The position numbers and the translations under genes were made by a program. From Serinus canaria (taxonomy: Eukaryota; Chordata; Aves; Passeriformes; Fringillidae), in contig NC_066316.1 of assembly GCF_022539315.1 (NCBI RefSeq), positions 55,553,994 through 55,617,993 on the forward strand: a DNA stretch of 64,000 bases, in the 5' to 3' direction. Below the pieces are notes generated by a model that was not told the DNA's origin, ran no database searches, and worked only from the letters and a program-made list of their open reading frames with translations. Shown piece after piece: positions 45,650 through 57,316 of the stretch; position 1 is the stretch's first letter; each line of letters begins with the position of its first letter.

Positions 45650-48600
45650 GTAAAATACAACACACTTACCAGGTGAACAGTGACATGGGGAGAGCCAAAG
45701 TAGAGTGTCCCTGGGCTGCCCATACCCAGTTCAGTTGAGAGGGCATCAGGCAAAATGCTTAAATATCAAGGCAAGTGGTACTTACTGTGTCACTTATAGA
45801 GCCTTCTGCTGGCCTTGACATCGAATCCACCAGGAGCTGATTGACATTGCCAAGAAAGGTAAGGCACCAAGAAATGTAACCTGAACGAGTTATTGCAATT
45901 GTTTTCCTTTGGGGCTTGTGGTTTTGTTTGTTTGAATTGTCTGTTCCCAGGGGCAAAACTGACACCTATTAGACCTTGCAAATTTTGCAAATGCTTGAAA
46001 ATTACTATTTTTAGCAACCTTTCTAACTCAGTTTTATTTTGCAGCTTGTTTGAGAGTCACTTTGCACGCAAAGATGCATGAGCTGTACATGTGAAGTTAA
46101 AATTGGTTGGTTTATACCATACAAAGCCTTTATGCAGTGCTAGATTAAAATATGTAGAAAATGTGAATTCAGCCAGTTTTTGGCATTGAAAGTTACTTCT
46201 AAGATGATTTACTGTACTTTCTCCTTCCTCTTACACTTCACTGCCCAGTGCAGTTTTACCTAGAAGCACATTGCTGGAGGGAACTGCTGTCCTTTGTGTT
46301 CCTGTTGGTTATTTATTGGAAAAAATAGCTTTCTGTTTCCCACTGGAGAGGAGTTAGATGTTCTCCTGGGTCTTTTCTCAGAGGAGAAAGAAATGCATGG
46401 GAAGAGGAAAGACAGGATATTTTGTGGATAATATATGAAGAGTACAAATGGGCATTTTGCTCCTTTAAGCTGAGAGCTAAGAACTCCCTTAGAGATTTTG
46501 CCAGCTCCTCATTTGCTACTGTTCTGTTAATATTCTATACTGCTCTTATTAGTATTCTATATGGAATTTACTTAGGGATAATAATTTATAACACAGAAGC
46601 GTCAATAATGAATGGTGTTTCTGAGACAATAAAGTGCTGGGAAGGGCTAAACATTGCTACCAACAAAGCTGACAGTTGAGATTATTTACTAGAATCCCTA
46701 TGCAAACATCCCATAGTTTGTTACAACCACTTCTTGGTGGATTTATCTTGGGCACAGAGACTGGTATATCTCTGCCTTCCACTGTTTCCTTGTGGTGACA
46801 TCATGCAGTGGTATTCTGTAGAAGTGAGAGTGGTTTTTTATTTGAATTCTAAAGGGGAGAAATAGAGGTGAATCTTACCATGGGAGGATGCCGCATTTGT
46901 AAACACGGTGGTGATTTCATATGATAACGATACAAGACATGGTTATAATAATAATAATAGTTTTAAAAACTCACCCACTTTCAATGCAGGGCAACAAGTA
47001 TTTTTATTAGTTGGAGGCTATATCACTATCCACCATGCCTCAGAAGGATACCTTTTCAAATGCTTTGTTCCCTGTCTTTTCTGTTAGTGACTTCTTGTTC
47101 ATTTCCATGTTTGATCTTCCACTGAGATCATGTTAACTTCCCAGTTGTTCATATGCAAAATTAGGTTAAAGATGTTATGTTGTGAAAGAGGAGGGACAAA
47201 TTCCATTTGTGAAACTCCATTATCTACTTCTCAGCATCTACTTCAGCCAAGCATCAACTTTGCAGATTGCAGGTCTCTAGTGAAATTAAAAATGCAGTTG
47301 AATCTGGATATCCTGGGGGAAGGCAGGGTATCTTTATATATAATACTTCAATGCAGTATTTTTCTGGGGTAATGAACTTCATTTAAAGGATTACTTGTTT
47401 GTTTATTTTCTCAATCTCCTATCTCTTGAAATGTGAAAAAATTATATTTGTTTCTGGGCAAATAAATTAAAAGAAGAGATTGTATATGGGTGACAGCAGT
47501 GCATAAAAGTGACACCCCTTTGTGAACTAACCCAAAGGCTTAATGTTCTCTAATTAACATTACAAATTTTAAAATCTTGGAAATAAATATTGGACTATGG
47601 AGAAGAAATACTCTAGGCATTGCTTGTGGAAATGTTCTGTAGGTGAATAAAAAAAGTGCAATTCTTAGGAGTGCTTAGGATCCATAGTTCTCAATACTGC
47701 TTTACTCCAAAACATTAGAAAGGAGATCATGTTACCTGAACTTACTTAACCTCAAGTCTCATAGCTGTCTGGAGTGTGTGTTTCATAAAGGGTGACATCT
47801 GATTATAGTATCCACCCTTCTATAATAGTTCAGGGCAGATAGAAAGAAAAATAAGCATTTTGACATCACAATGAAAGTATTTTTCAGGCAAGTGAAGTAA
47901 GAGGGACATTGCTGAGGAATAAAAGATTGCGATTTTTCCACTCAATGTTGTCAAGTAGGTGTCTACCAAATAACTTTCTAGTTGAGAAGATGAACTAGAT
48001 TACTTCATTAAGTGAAAGCCCAGTTATTACAAATAACCAAAGAAATCATTGCTTTAAATCCACCTTGATCAATTTCAAAGTTCCTGTTTTTTAATTTGAC
48101 ATTTAGATCTCATTTCCTGCTGGAAGACATTTTCAGGTCTTGTTGCTAACTGTAATAAAAGTTCCTCTAGTTAGACATTAAATATATGAAGACACAATGT
48201 ATTGACACAGTATTTCCCTTGGCATGCCACAGTTTACTTTAGTAGCAAAATTATAGAGAAGTTTATCTCTACTCATCCTCAAGCTGCCACATTCTCTTAC
48301 ATAAACCTTCACATTTCTAATTGTCCTATTGGTTCCTTTCTTTGTCTGAATCAGAATTGCACCTAGTGTTCTAGATGCAATATAGCACTTTTTCATGCAG
48401 TTACATTATTATTTCCTTGTCAAAATTGGAATTAGGTTGTCTTGGCTTTGTTACTGTCCATACTGATTTTTCCATGTAATACTCTGATGATTTATTACAA
48501 ATGTAGACAAAATTCAAACAGAGTTTCTTTTCATAGCACTGATCCAACAGCAACAGCCAGTTACTTCTTTGGTTTGTCTTAACTTGAATCTGGAGATCAA

Positions 48601-49333
48601 AACTAAGGTGAAATATTAGTTCCAGAGGAAACATTATCATCAGTGTAGAACGAACCATTGAAACCAAGAAACCGTCAGGAAGAATAATACTGTCACTTAT
48701 AATGAGTGCTAAGACAGTGTGAGTGCATTCTCTTTAGGTGTCTGGAATTTTCCTTTTCCATTTCCAATAAAAATACTATAGAACTGGAAACTTGAAGGAA
48801 GAAAAATCTCTAACACGTACACTGTTCAACACATGCTGCTGCCAATTTCCATGTCAAACATGCCACTTTGGAGCTATCTCAGGTGGGGAGCAGCATGTTC
48901 ATGAAGGGTTCCTCTGCCAAACCCTTGCAGCACATTAGAATGTACTTCCTTGTCACACTTCTCTTACTAACTTCTGCTTTACATTCTCTGTGATAATGGG
49001 AAAGGGCTGAGAATAATTCTGCCATTTATTGGTAGATGTTGATTAAATGTGTGTGAAAGATGCTCAGCTGAGCATGCAGAGCTCTGGCAGTTTGTCCCAG
49101 CTGGGTTTGGTGTTCGTAGTCCCTGGGAGAGCTGTGCATGCTGCCAGGTTCTCCTGGCCTCATTGACCACATTGCAGCACCACTTGCGTAGACGCACTCT
49201 CTTAATTGGTATTACTGGATGTCTTTCCTCTGTTTGCAAGCTTTTTTCTCTTTTTAAATGAGTGGAAGATAAATACATTTGCATGGATGCATGTTTAGCA
49301 ATTTCTCTTAAGAACTAATCTCTTCACCTGCAG
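45650..49333 (+). other. SYNE1: Intron w30-w31
   Basis: 3684-nt GT-AG intron. AT-rich with short ataata runs near 46945. An open frame at 49049-49261 has no coding signature. No mobile element recognised. Confidence 0.8.
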
Positions 49334-49521
49334 GAACTCCAGAGGGACATAGAGAAACACAGCACTGGCGTGGCATCTGTTCTCAATCTGTGTGAAGTAC
49401 TTCTTCATGACTGTGATGCTTGTGCCACAGAAGCAGAGTGTGACTCTATCCAGCAGGCTACACGCAATCTGGACAGAAGGTGGAGAAATATTTGTGCAAT
49501 GTCAATGGAAAGGCGACTTAA
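49334..49521 (+). CDS. SYNE1: SYNE1 exon w31
   Basis: 188 nt, phase 0 in and 2 out, residues 1607 to part of 1669. Acceptor tcacctgcag, donor TAA|gtaagt inside a Lys codon. Encodes ELQRDIEKHSTGVASVLNLC, the Cys-rich LLHDCDACATEAECDS, and helix C DRRWRNICAMSMERRL. Nearly identical to the mammalian sequence as I recall it. Confidence 0.97.
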
Positions 49522-51122
49522 GTAAGTCTAAAACATCTACAGATTAGTATTTCCTCCTGCAGGCAAAAATACTGGATGGCTTGTATATTATATTGTTGCA
49601 GTACTGAATAAAAACACTGTAAGGTTCAGAAAAAGATCATACACTGAGTAGAGGCCAATACCTGGCATGCCTTTATGAAGAAAAAGAAATCAAATTTCAC
49701 TCACAAGTCGTTCAATAGAATTATTTATTATTTCCCATGCTTTGTAGATATGATGACAGAGAAACTAGAGAAAGTTTAGATGATAGCAATGACTCCAAGA
49801 GATTTGGAAAACATGACCCAAAAGGGAGGTTGTAACACTTAAATTTACACAAGAACTACAGAGATTGATGGGAAACTAGTTATTGAATGGGTGAAACATT
49901 ATTCCAGGTATTAGGGTTTATATGTAGCCGGTGTTTGTCAGAAGTTTCTCTTATGTCTGACTTTGTGCATTTGGAAGAATTTTAGGACTGAGCACTTACA
50001 TGGAATTTCTCCACCTGTCCACCTTAGTTGTGCTGAGCAAATAAGGGCCACAGCAACCCAGAATTTTTGGGTGTAGTCTGGGTAACTGCACATGCTTAGA
50101 CCATCATATCCAGAAGATTCATTGTTTTCTATTCCCACACAGGATAATGTGGTGATTTCAACAGCAATAATGATTGAGACAATGCTATGCACTGTGTGCT
50201 GACTTAGTAATGAGACATGTTTACAGATTTAAACTCCTGTATTTAAAATATTTTCTTTAACTTTTCAAGTTATGAAGTTTATTTCTTGTCATGTTGATAC
50301 AGTCACATAAAAACCTCTAGGAAGAATTTGATGTTTCAAAGTGCTGAATTGAATGTTTTATGATATTTCATTTTGTGGGATATTCTTAATGTATTTAGTA
50401 AAGTTTCTTGTTTATTTTTTGCAAAACATGTATTGCTTTTAAGTTTGAATCTATATCCATAGAGTCATATCCTTAAGTAATTTTATGCTATTGCCATGGA
50501 AATCCTTGCATTGTATATATCTGTAAATTCTATGTTATAACTTCTACTTGGAACTACATTTATAAATTCCGTCTTCAACAAAGTCTGTCATGAACATGCA
50601 TGGACTTTCATAATTTTGTGTCCAACACATCAATTCAGAACTATTTTAAGGTGATGTGGAACTATGCATGGAACTATTTTACTTTCTTCGAATGTACACA
50701 TTATGCTTTGGTGGATTTGTACTGGTATGTTAACTGAGCTATCAGTATTTAGGATCTTTATTGTACTAGAAACAGTTGTTTGTGTTAAAGAGCAGCTTTA
50801 CTGTTGTCACTGGCACTGCATTTCAGAAGTTATTTAGTGTGTGCTCAGCTTTTAGAGCTCCTATTACAAACTTAAAGCTTTTTTTAATACTGATTCCAAA
50901 ATGAGATGCATTTTAAAAAAATGCCTTCATCTTACTCTAGCACAGTCTGGAATGAGCCAGCCTTCCCTGTGGTCTGTTTATCAGTCTGCTGGCTGAGTTA
51001 GATTATTAGTCAGTTATTGTCTGGTACAGTGCTAGTTTGCTGTTGCAGATGACAGGTTAAAGTTCTGTAGGTCAACGGGCCATCAGTTCAAGCATTCTCT
51101 AATTTTCTGTAATCTGTTGCAG
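49522..51122 (+). other. SYNE1: Intron w31-w32
   Basis: 1601-nt GT-AG intron, AT-rich, no recognised element. Confidence 0.8.
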
Positions 51123-51273
51123 AATTGAAGAGACCTGGCGGCTATGGCAGAAATTTTTGGATGACTACTCTAGATTTGAAGAGTGGCTAAAAACCTCTGA
51201 GAGAACAGCTGCTTTCCCAAGCTCCTCGGGTGTGCTTTACACTGTTGCTAAGGAAGAACTGAAGAAATTTGAG
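51123..51273 (+). CDS. SYNE1: SYNE1 exon w32
   Basis: 151 nt, one base completing Lys, then phase 0 out, ending residue 1719. Acceptor tctgttgcag, donor GAG|gtgatt. Encodes IEETWRLWQKFLDDYSRFEE, WLKTSERTAAFPSSSG and VAKEELKKFE, helix A with three Trp residues. Confidence 0.97.
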
Positions 51274-52537
51274 GTGATTTATAGCGGTTGAAATTCAATA
51301 CCTACTGATCACATTGCATCAGCCAGCTGGTGTTCTTCCTTCCCATAACAAACTTACAGCAGAGATGCTGTATTAATAAAGTGGAGTTGATGATTTTGTA
51401 GCTGTCTTCAGCTGCAGGTTCCTAAGATAAAAAACAGTGAAAAGTAGCAGCTGGAGGTACCTCCACTGTTTGTTCGAAAAAAGCCAAATTCCTCACCTTT
51501 TTTATTTCTGCAACTTTTTAGTATGCCCAGTCAGTCAGAGTTCCAGACCCTTCCTTAATCTCCCTTCATCAAGTGCCTTTTCAAATGCATGCTGCATTTG
51601 CTTTGATTTTATCTCTCCTCTAATTTCCATAACTCTCTGAAGCTGGCTCTCTGAAGTCTCTCCTATGATGCAGAATATCTCCCGTTTGGATCCTTATACC
51701 TGAAATTCATGCAAATATTGTTATGTGTTCCTGTGACTTCAAAAAGTTCAGCATTCTTCAAAAGTGACAAGCTGTCCCTTTGGTCAGTGCTTAGGAGCTT
51801 ATTACATGACTCCGTTGTGTCCACTACAATGTGAGGGCTTGTCTCATAGTTACAAAGGATTGTAAACCTGTGTGTAAAGCACACACTCACGTTGCCTGGT
51901 GAGTCAACGAGGAAAATGTTTTGCTTGGATTCATATTTGCAAAGACTGTGTCAAGATAGGAGAGAAGAAAGAGAACAAATTGTTTAGGCAATTCCATAAA
52001 CATTCAGACACTGTATAGTATTTACTGTGAAGAAGAAATGCAAATTTTAAACAATGTCTAAGCACAGTTGATAGGTTTTGGTTTAACAGTTAAATCAAAA
52101 ACATAAATTGTGAAGTGCTGTGTTCTGTAATTGCCATTCACATTTATGAATGTACTGGCCAGGTTTTTGTTTCAGACAGACTTCATTAGGCCAGACATCG
52201 TTAAGGCTGGGTAGATTGCTGTAGTACATAAATGTTTGCTTCCTGCACCCAGTCTGCCTCAGAGCTCTTTCCCATTGTCCCTCTATGTGGTGATCAGGAT
52301 TTAAATCTCTTATTTAGTAAGCCTCTGTAATAGAAGTCATACCACAAGTATATTGACCCTTTGATTTTTACAGCTGAATTGACTTTGCCCAAAGTCTATT
52401 TTACTGAACCTCAGCTGGTATGGCCTTACCTCTGCAGCAGACTTGTGCATTTTTTACTGTCTGTAGAGTGTCTGCAGGAACAAGATGAAAAGAGAACAGT
52501 GTATCCTCTCCAAAAGCCTCCTTTCCCTGTAGTTTGG

Positions 52538-52592
52538 CTCTTTCTCCTTTTGCCTTCTTTTTTTTTTTTTTTCCTTCTTTTTTTTTTCCTCC
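52538..52592 (+). repeat. Long pyrimidine/T-rich tract
   Basis: About 55 nt almost purely c/t, including T runs of about 15 and 10. It is deep in the intron with no exon after it. Confidence 0.85.
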
Positions 52593-53655
52593 TGAGCACT
52601 TGATTTCTTTGCCTACCAAATAGCAGGAAGGCAATGTGGTATTCAATTCCAGTGGCATTCAGCAGCTTTATAGTGAATTCAGTATGAAGTCAGCCACTTA
52701 AAAATACCTACAGAAGCAGGTTTCTGCTTTAACTAGGAATTTTCCCTAATTTTATTTTCTCCTCCCTATCTGCACTTTAATTAAAAAACAGCACATAACA
52801 AAAAGAGCTCATCAGACCATACAGGAGCTTTTCAGTTCCTGAGCACAAAGGTCAGAGATGTCTCTCACTGACTTCACTGTACAAAACCAAACTCCTTCCT
52901 CTCCAGTAGTTTATGGAGAAATGGAAAGAGGTAATGGAAAGGAATGCAACAGATGAATTCTTGTGTAGCTGAAATGAAAAAATGGAAGGCAAATTAACAG
53001 CTGTTCTTTTGCTGGAGAAGGCTTGGTAACAGGTGAAACAGCAACTGCACACTTTTAGATGTCATGATCCTAGTAAATACAGTCAGAATTGTGCCTCTAA
53101 TAGAGGAATACTTGTGCAATTTTAAATTAATTCAGTTCTACTGATCATTTCACCCTAGCTTCAAGCACATTTGCTCCTTTTTGGTTGTGCTGTACCCAAT
53201 TGATGGCCATTTAATGAAGAGAATAATTATATTGAGAGGACTCTGCAGAAGCTGATCTTTTTTTCCAACCAATTCCTTTACTTTCTTTACTGGTATTACA
53301 GTAGAAATGTGCTTATCTAATTATAGCTTTGAATGGTGCAGTATGAAGTGTATATCTTTTTATGTAGAAAACTCAGGTTTTTAATTAAAATTTCTCTACA
53401 GAATTATATAACCTATCCCAGTTCTACAGTCCTTATTAAGGGAGGTGTCTAGTTTTGGAAGAGATTGGCTGTTTTGTGGCATTGTGAGGAATATCAGACA
53501 GCAAGTTTGTAGAACTACAGTGGGATCCAAACCCTACTTGTATTCAAAAGAGAGCTGGTATAATCTAGGTTTTTAGGTCTTTCTTTGATTGCTTTTCTAT
53601 TTCAGTGATGTGACAAGATAAAAAGTAGATTTTTGAAAAAATACTCTGTTGTTAT

Positions 53656-53692
53656 TGGTGGTGGTGGTGGTAGTAGTAGTAGTAATAGTAGT
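53656..53692 (+). repeat. (GGT)n-(AGT)n trinucleotide microsatellite
   Basis: Five ggt units pass into about seven agt/aat units. Compound simple repeat, likely length-polymorphic. Confidence 0.9.
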
Positions 53693-54444
53693 ATCAATTC
53701 AGTCATTTCTTTACAAGGTGCTTTCTCCAAGCTTCATGATTGTTAGTCTCAGCATAAAAGCCATGGGCTAAGTCACCTGTGCACCTCAGCTGCATCTCTG
53801 GGGCTCTTGTAACAGCAGAGTAGTGCAAACATTTGCCCAGACATAAGCTGGCATGGATATTTGTGACATTTTCTTTTCTGTGAATATTTTAAGACAAAAC
53901 TTACTTGCACACCAGCATACTAAATATAAAAAATGTCTCATTTAGTATCATGTTTCAGAATAAACAATTGCTCAAATCTCTTCAATGCTTGCATTTCAGC
54001 AAATTCAATATGTGAAAAGAAATCCAAATGAAGCCACAGGAATCTTGGATTTCTGTTCCTTTTTTTTTAAATAAGAGTTTCATGTTCATTGTTTGTACTT
54101 CTGTTCTCAAATACAGAAGCATATAATTTCACAGGAAGAGGAGCTGGTTTTCTTATACTGATTTTGCCTTTTTAATGGATATTTATGTTGCAATTTCTCA
54201 TTCAGTGAACCGTGTCAGTTTTATGAACTTTTGGGGGAATTTTGGTTTTTTGGTTTTGCTTTTTTCAATCAGAAAGCAACATCTCTATAGGGTAGCCCTC
54301 AGGAGATGTCTCCAACTAGTGGAATTTATTGACTTGCATAAGTCAGAGTGCAGATGAAGGGTCAAAAAAGGCAAGAGATCTATATATGTATCCTCATTTC
54401 AGTAATTAAAATTCTGAAGGTGTCTTTTGTTCATCCTGCTTTAG

Positions 54445-54627
54445 GCATTCCAGAGACAAGTGCATGAAAGCCTGACTCAGCTGGAGCTGATCAATAAGCA
54501 GTATCGGCGCCTGGCACGGGAGAACCGCACTGACTCCGACGGCAGCCTCAAGCAGATGGTTCATGAGGGCAACCAGAGATGGGACAATTTACAGAAGAGA
54601 GTTACCTCCATCCTGCGCAGGCTAAAA
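54445..54627 (+). CDS. SYNE1: SYNE1 exon w33
   Basis: 183 nt, phase 0/0, residues 1720-1780. Acceptor catcctgctttag. Encodes AFQRQVHESLTQLELINKQY, RRLARENRTDSDGSLKQMV and helix C NQRWDNLQKRVTSILRRL. The donor AAA|gtattt is weak (no G at -1 or +5). If read through, the frame stops after five further codons. Confidence 0.97.
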
Positions 54628-55005
54628 GTATTTTTCCATTTTTAAGACTTCAGTTTCACTACTGTAGTTATGACCAGCTTTCAGTTTAATGCATTTGTAC
54701 AGTGGCTTTGAGGGGATTTCTTCCTTTGGAAGAGGAAGGAAGCTCATCAGTTCACTTAGTCCAAAGTAAACTAATAGACTGTAGGCAAATGCTTGGTGAC
54801 ATCAAACCACCTTCCTCACAGAAGATAACTTTCTTAGGTCAGCTAACTGCAGCTCTAGATGGTGTTACTTAAAAAGGAACCTCAGAAAGCACGTAGGAAA
54901 TGAAATAAGAAGATGTACTGAGTTTAAATTGGGTTTGATGGGGATGAAAGTAATTTTCCTACTATTGCTGAGGGTTTTCATGCCATTCAATTTTCCACCC
55001 TCCAG
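54628..55005 (+). other. SYNE1: Intron w33-w34
   Basis: 378-nt GT-AG intron, nothing distinctive. Confidence 0.8.
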
Positions 55006-55143
55006 CATTTTATTGGCCAGCGGGAGGAGTTTGAAACAGCCCGGGACAGCATCCTGGTATGGCTAACAGAGATGGACCTGCAGCTGACCAACATCGAGCA
55101 TTTCTCAGAGTGTGATGTCCAAGCAAAGATAAAGCAACTTAAG
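55006..55143 (+). CDS. SYNE1: SYNE1 exon w34
   Basis: 138 nt, phase 0/0, residues 1781-1826. Acceptor ttttccaccctccag, donor AAG|gtaaag. Encodes HFIGQREEFETARDSILVWL, TEMDLQLTNIEHFSEC and DVQAKIKQLK, a classic helix A. I see no difference from my memory of the mammalian protein. Confidence 0.97.
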
Positions 55144-55909
55144 GTAAAGAATGATAGTTACATGAAGACTGTAAAGAATGGATTGTTACAGAAGGAGGGA
55201 TGAAAGAAGGGAGGGGGAAAAAACTATGTATGGTGGGAGAAGAATTTCAAGAAACACTATGCAGAAATGCAGCCTGATATGGTTCCTTTACTTGCAGGCC
55301 AAGACTTCAACCTCAAAAGTCATGAGTTATGTCAGATTCCACTATGTACTTTTCTGTCAAAATAGAAAATCTTTTATCTGTGAAAAATGTAAAAAGAAAA
55401 AACAGGGGTGATAGTTTACTTTCCTGCATCGAAATAGGAAATATTAATAAAAATATTTATGTAAGGTCCCCATTATTGCTAATATCTAATAATTACTACA
55501 TTTCTCAACCATTTCTGCATCAGAAAACTCCTTCTCTGGAGATAACAATACCAAATGTCGCATTATCCAAAATTCCACTGTGCTAGGTTTAGCATCTCTG
55601 TTCATTCTAGACATTTGATCATTGGCATGGCTTGTTTAGAGACAAGATTTCTTTCCAAATTCAACAAGTAAGGAATGAGATGGTAAACCATGAAGTATCA
55701 CTGGTTTTGGCTTGAAAGACTGTGGAACACTAAATATAATTTAATTGCTCATTGTTGCTCATGATAAGAGTATTTGGCACAATCCCTGTTTGTTACCCAC
55801 GCCATTCTTTCTATAAAACTCCTAATACTTGCATCTTTAATTACCCAGGTTGTTGTCATGTTGATTTTGTTGATCAAGCTGATCAAGCATGGACTTTTCT
55901 TTTACACAG
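55144..55909 (+). other. SYNE1: Intron w34-w35
   Basis: 766-nt GT-AG intron. AT-rich, no recognised element. Confidence 0.8.
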
Positions 55910-56101
55910 GCTTTCCAGCAAGAAATTTCCTTGAACAACAGCAAAATTGAGCAGATAATTGTGCAAGGTGAGCAGCTCATTGAGAAAAGTGAGCCCCTGG
56001 ATGCAGCTGTGATTGAAGAAGAACTAGATGAGCTGCGTCGTTACTGCCAAGAGGTCTTTGGGCGTGTGGAGCGCTATCACAAGAAACTTATCCGCCTTCC
56101 T
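55910..56101 (+). CDS. SYNE1: SYNE1 exon w35
   Basis: 192 nt, phase 0/0, residues 1827-1890. Acceptor ttcttttacacag. Encodes AFQQEISLNNSKIEQIIVQG, the acidic AAVIEEELDELRRYCQEV and ERYHKKLIRLP. It closes the third spectrin repeat of the alpha region. The donor CCT|gtgtgt lacks the usual -1 G, and the frame stays open for about 60 codons into the intron. Confidence 0.95.
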
Positions 56102-56985
56102 GTGTGTATATTTACATATGATTTTGCTTGTTTGGTCCATTGCCATTTTACAAATGTGAAAATGAGGAAAGATTTTGAAATGAACCTTAATTTTCCAAAT
56201 CTGGGGTTAAATTTTGTTGCAACCCTGACCATCTGCCTCCCTTCCATTGCATGCTATTTGTGTCCTGTTCAGAGTACAAGCTGACAAGATCAGGAATTTC
56301 TGTAAATCATCATGAAAATGCCTGTAAATTGGAGATTTATAAAACTTTATTCATGGGAGTAGCAATGTGGTACTGGTCATAAGAACATCTCCCTGCACTG
56401 TCAGATAGCTTGACTGGCAACTTAGTGAGTTGTTTTTTAAAAAAACACAATGATAAAATTATTTTTCTCATCAGCAGAGACAGAAACTTGTCTCCAGAAT
56501 TGAACACAAGCTCAAAAGTGGAAAAGAAAAACAAAAGGAGAAAGTGAAAGGAAAACAATTTTTGGTAGCTCAAGTCCTACTGAATGAAAAGAACAAAATC
56601 AAGGGGTTTCAAAATATGAAATAAGATAGTGAGAGCAGTATTCATGATAAAGATCGCTTATGCTTTCTATTAATTGATTCCAGACATTTTTCTAATTTAA
56701 TATTGCATTGAAGTAACGTCAGTAAAAGTCTGGAGATATTTGCCTTATGTGAGACTTTATGCGCCTCAAGTAGTTAAAATGAGCTGGCGCTTTGATCCTC
56801 TTTGTTGTTTTGGGTTTTTAGTACGCCTTAAAAATAATGAAGGGAAGGTGCCAAAGGAAATGTGCAAAATGAAAACCCCACCAGTGTGCCTGTCACCTAA
56901 TGCTGCTTTATTTCACTGACCCAGGCTGACCATGCGGTGCCTCTGCACGTTTCATTGATCGCTTCTGTTTGCATTATGCTTCTAG
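56102..56985 (+). other. SYNE1: Intron w35-w36
   Basis: 884-nt GT-AG intron. The w35 frame remains open to a stop at 56282. No mobile element recognised. Confidence 0.8.
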
Positions 56986-57316
56986 CTAACAGATGACGAG
57001 CACGACCTCTCAGACAGAGAGGTGGATCTGGATGAATCAGCAGATCTCTCTGACATACGCTGGCATGACAAATCTGCGGACAGCGTTCTCTCCCCGCACC
57101 CCTCTTCCAACCTTTCGCTGCCTCTTTCCCAGCCGCTGAGGAGCGAGCGATCGGGGCGAGACACCCCTGCGAGCGTGGACTCCATCCCCCTGGAGTGGGA
57201 TCATGACTACGATCTCAGCAGGGACCTGGAGACAGCCGTTTCACGGGCCCTGCACGCAGAAGAAGACGGAGGACAAGAAAAAGACTTCTACCTCAGAGGA
57301 GCAGCTGGCATAGCAG
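56986..57316 (+). CDS. SYNE1: SYNE1 exon w36 (acidic/Ser-rich linker, LEWD motif)
   Basis: 331 nt, the longest exon, phase 0 in and 1 out, residues 1891-2000 plus one base. Acceptor tatgcttctag, donor CAG|gtatgg. It is not a spectrin repeat: it begins LTDDEHDLSDREVDLDES, then SVLSPHPSSNLSLPLSQPLR, SERSGRDTPASVDS, and the W-acidic stretch IPLEWDHDYDLSRDLE. LEWD lies at 57190-57201. A LEWD motif in nesprin-2 is known to bind kinesin light chain; nesprin-1 carries the same motif, used for placing nuclei in muscle. The exon is GC-richer than its neighbours. The Ser/Thr-Pro sites suggest phosphorylation, which is inference. Confidence 0.98.

Larger units (their letters stand above)
51274..54444 (+). 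other. SYNE1: Intron w32-w33
   Basis: 3171-nt GT-AG intron with a long pyrimidine tract (52538-52592) and a trinucleotide microsatellite (53656-53692). No mobile element recognised. Confidence 0.8.

Noticed and set aside
49049..49261. Open frame in the intron before w31 as an alternative first exon
   Set aside because: No suitable donor in the phase required by w31 and no similarity to known nesprin starts.
52538..52592. Pyrimidine tract as the acceptor of an unannotated exon
   Set aside because: No AG with an in-phase open segment follows it, and w32 and w33 already join in phase.
56982..57185. Minus-strand Ser-rich frame opposite w36
   Set aside because: Shadow of the GC-rich linker exon; it is the antisense of the Ser/Asp codons.
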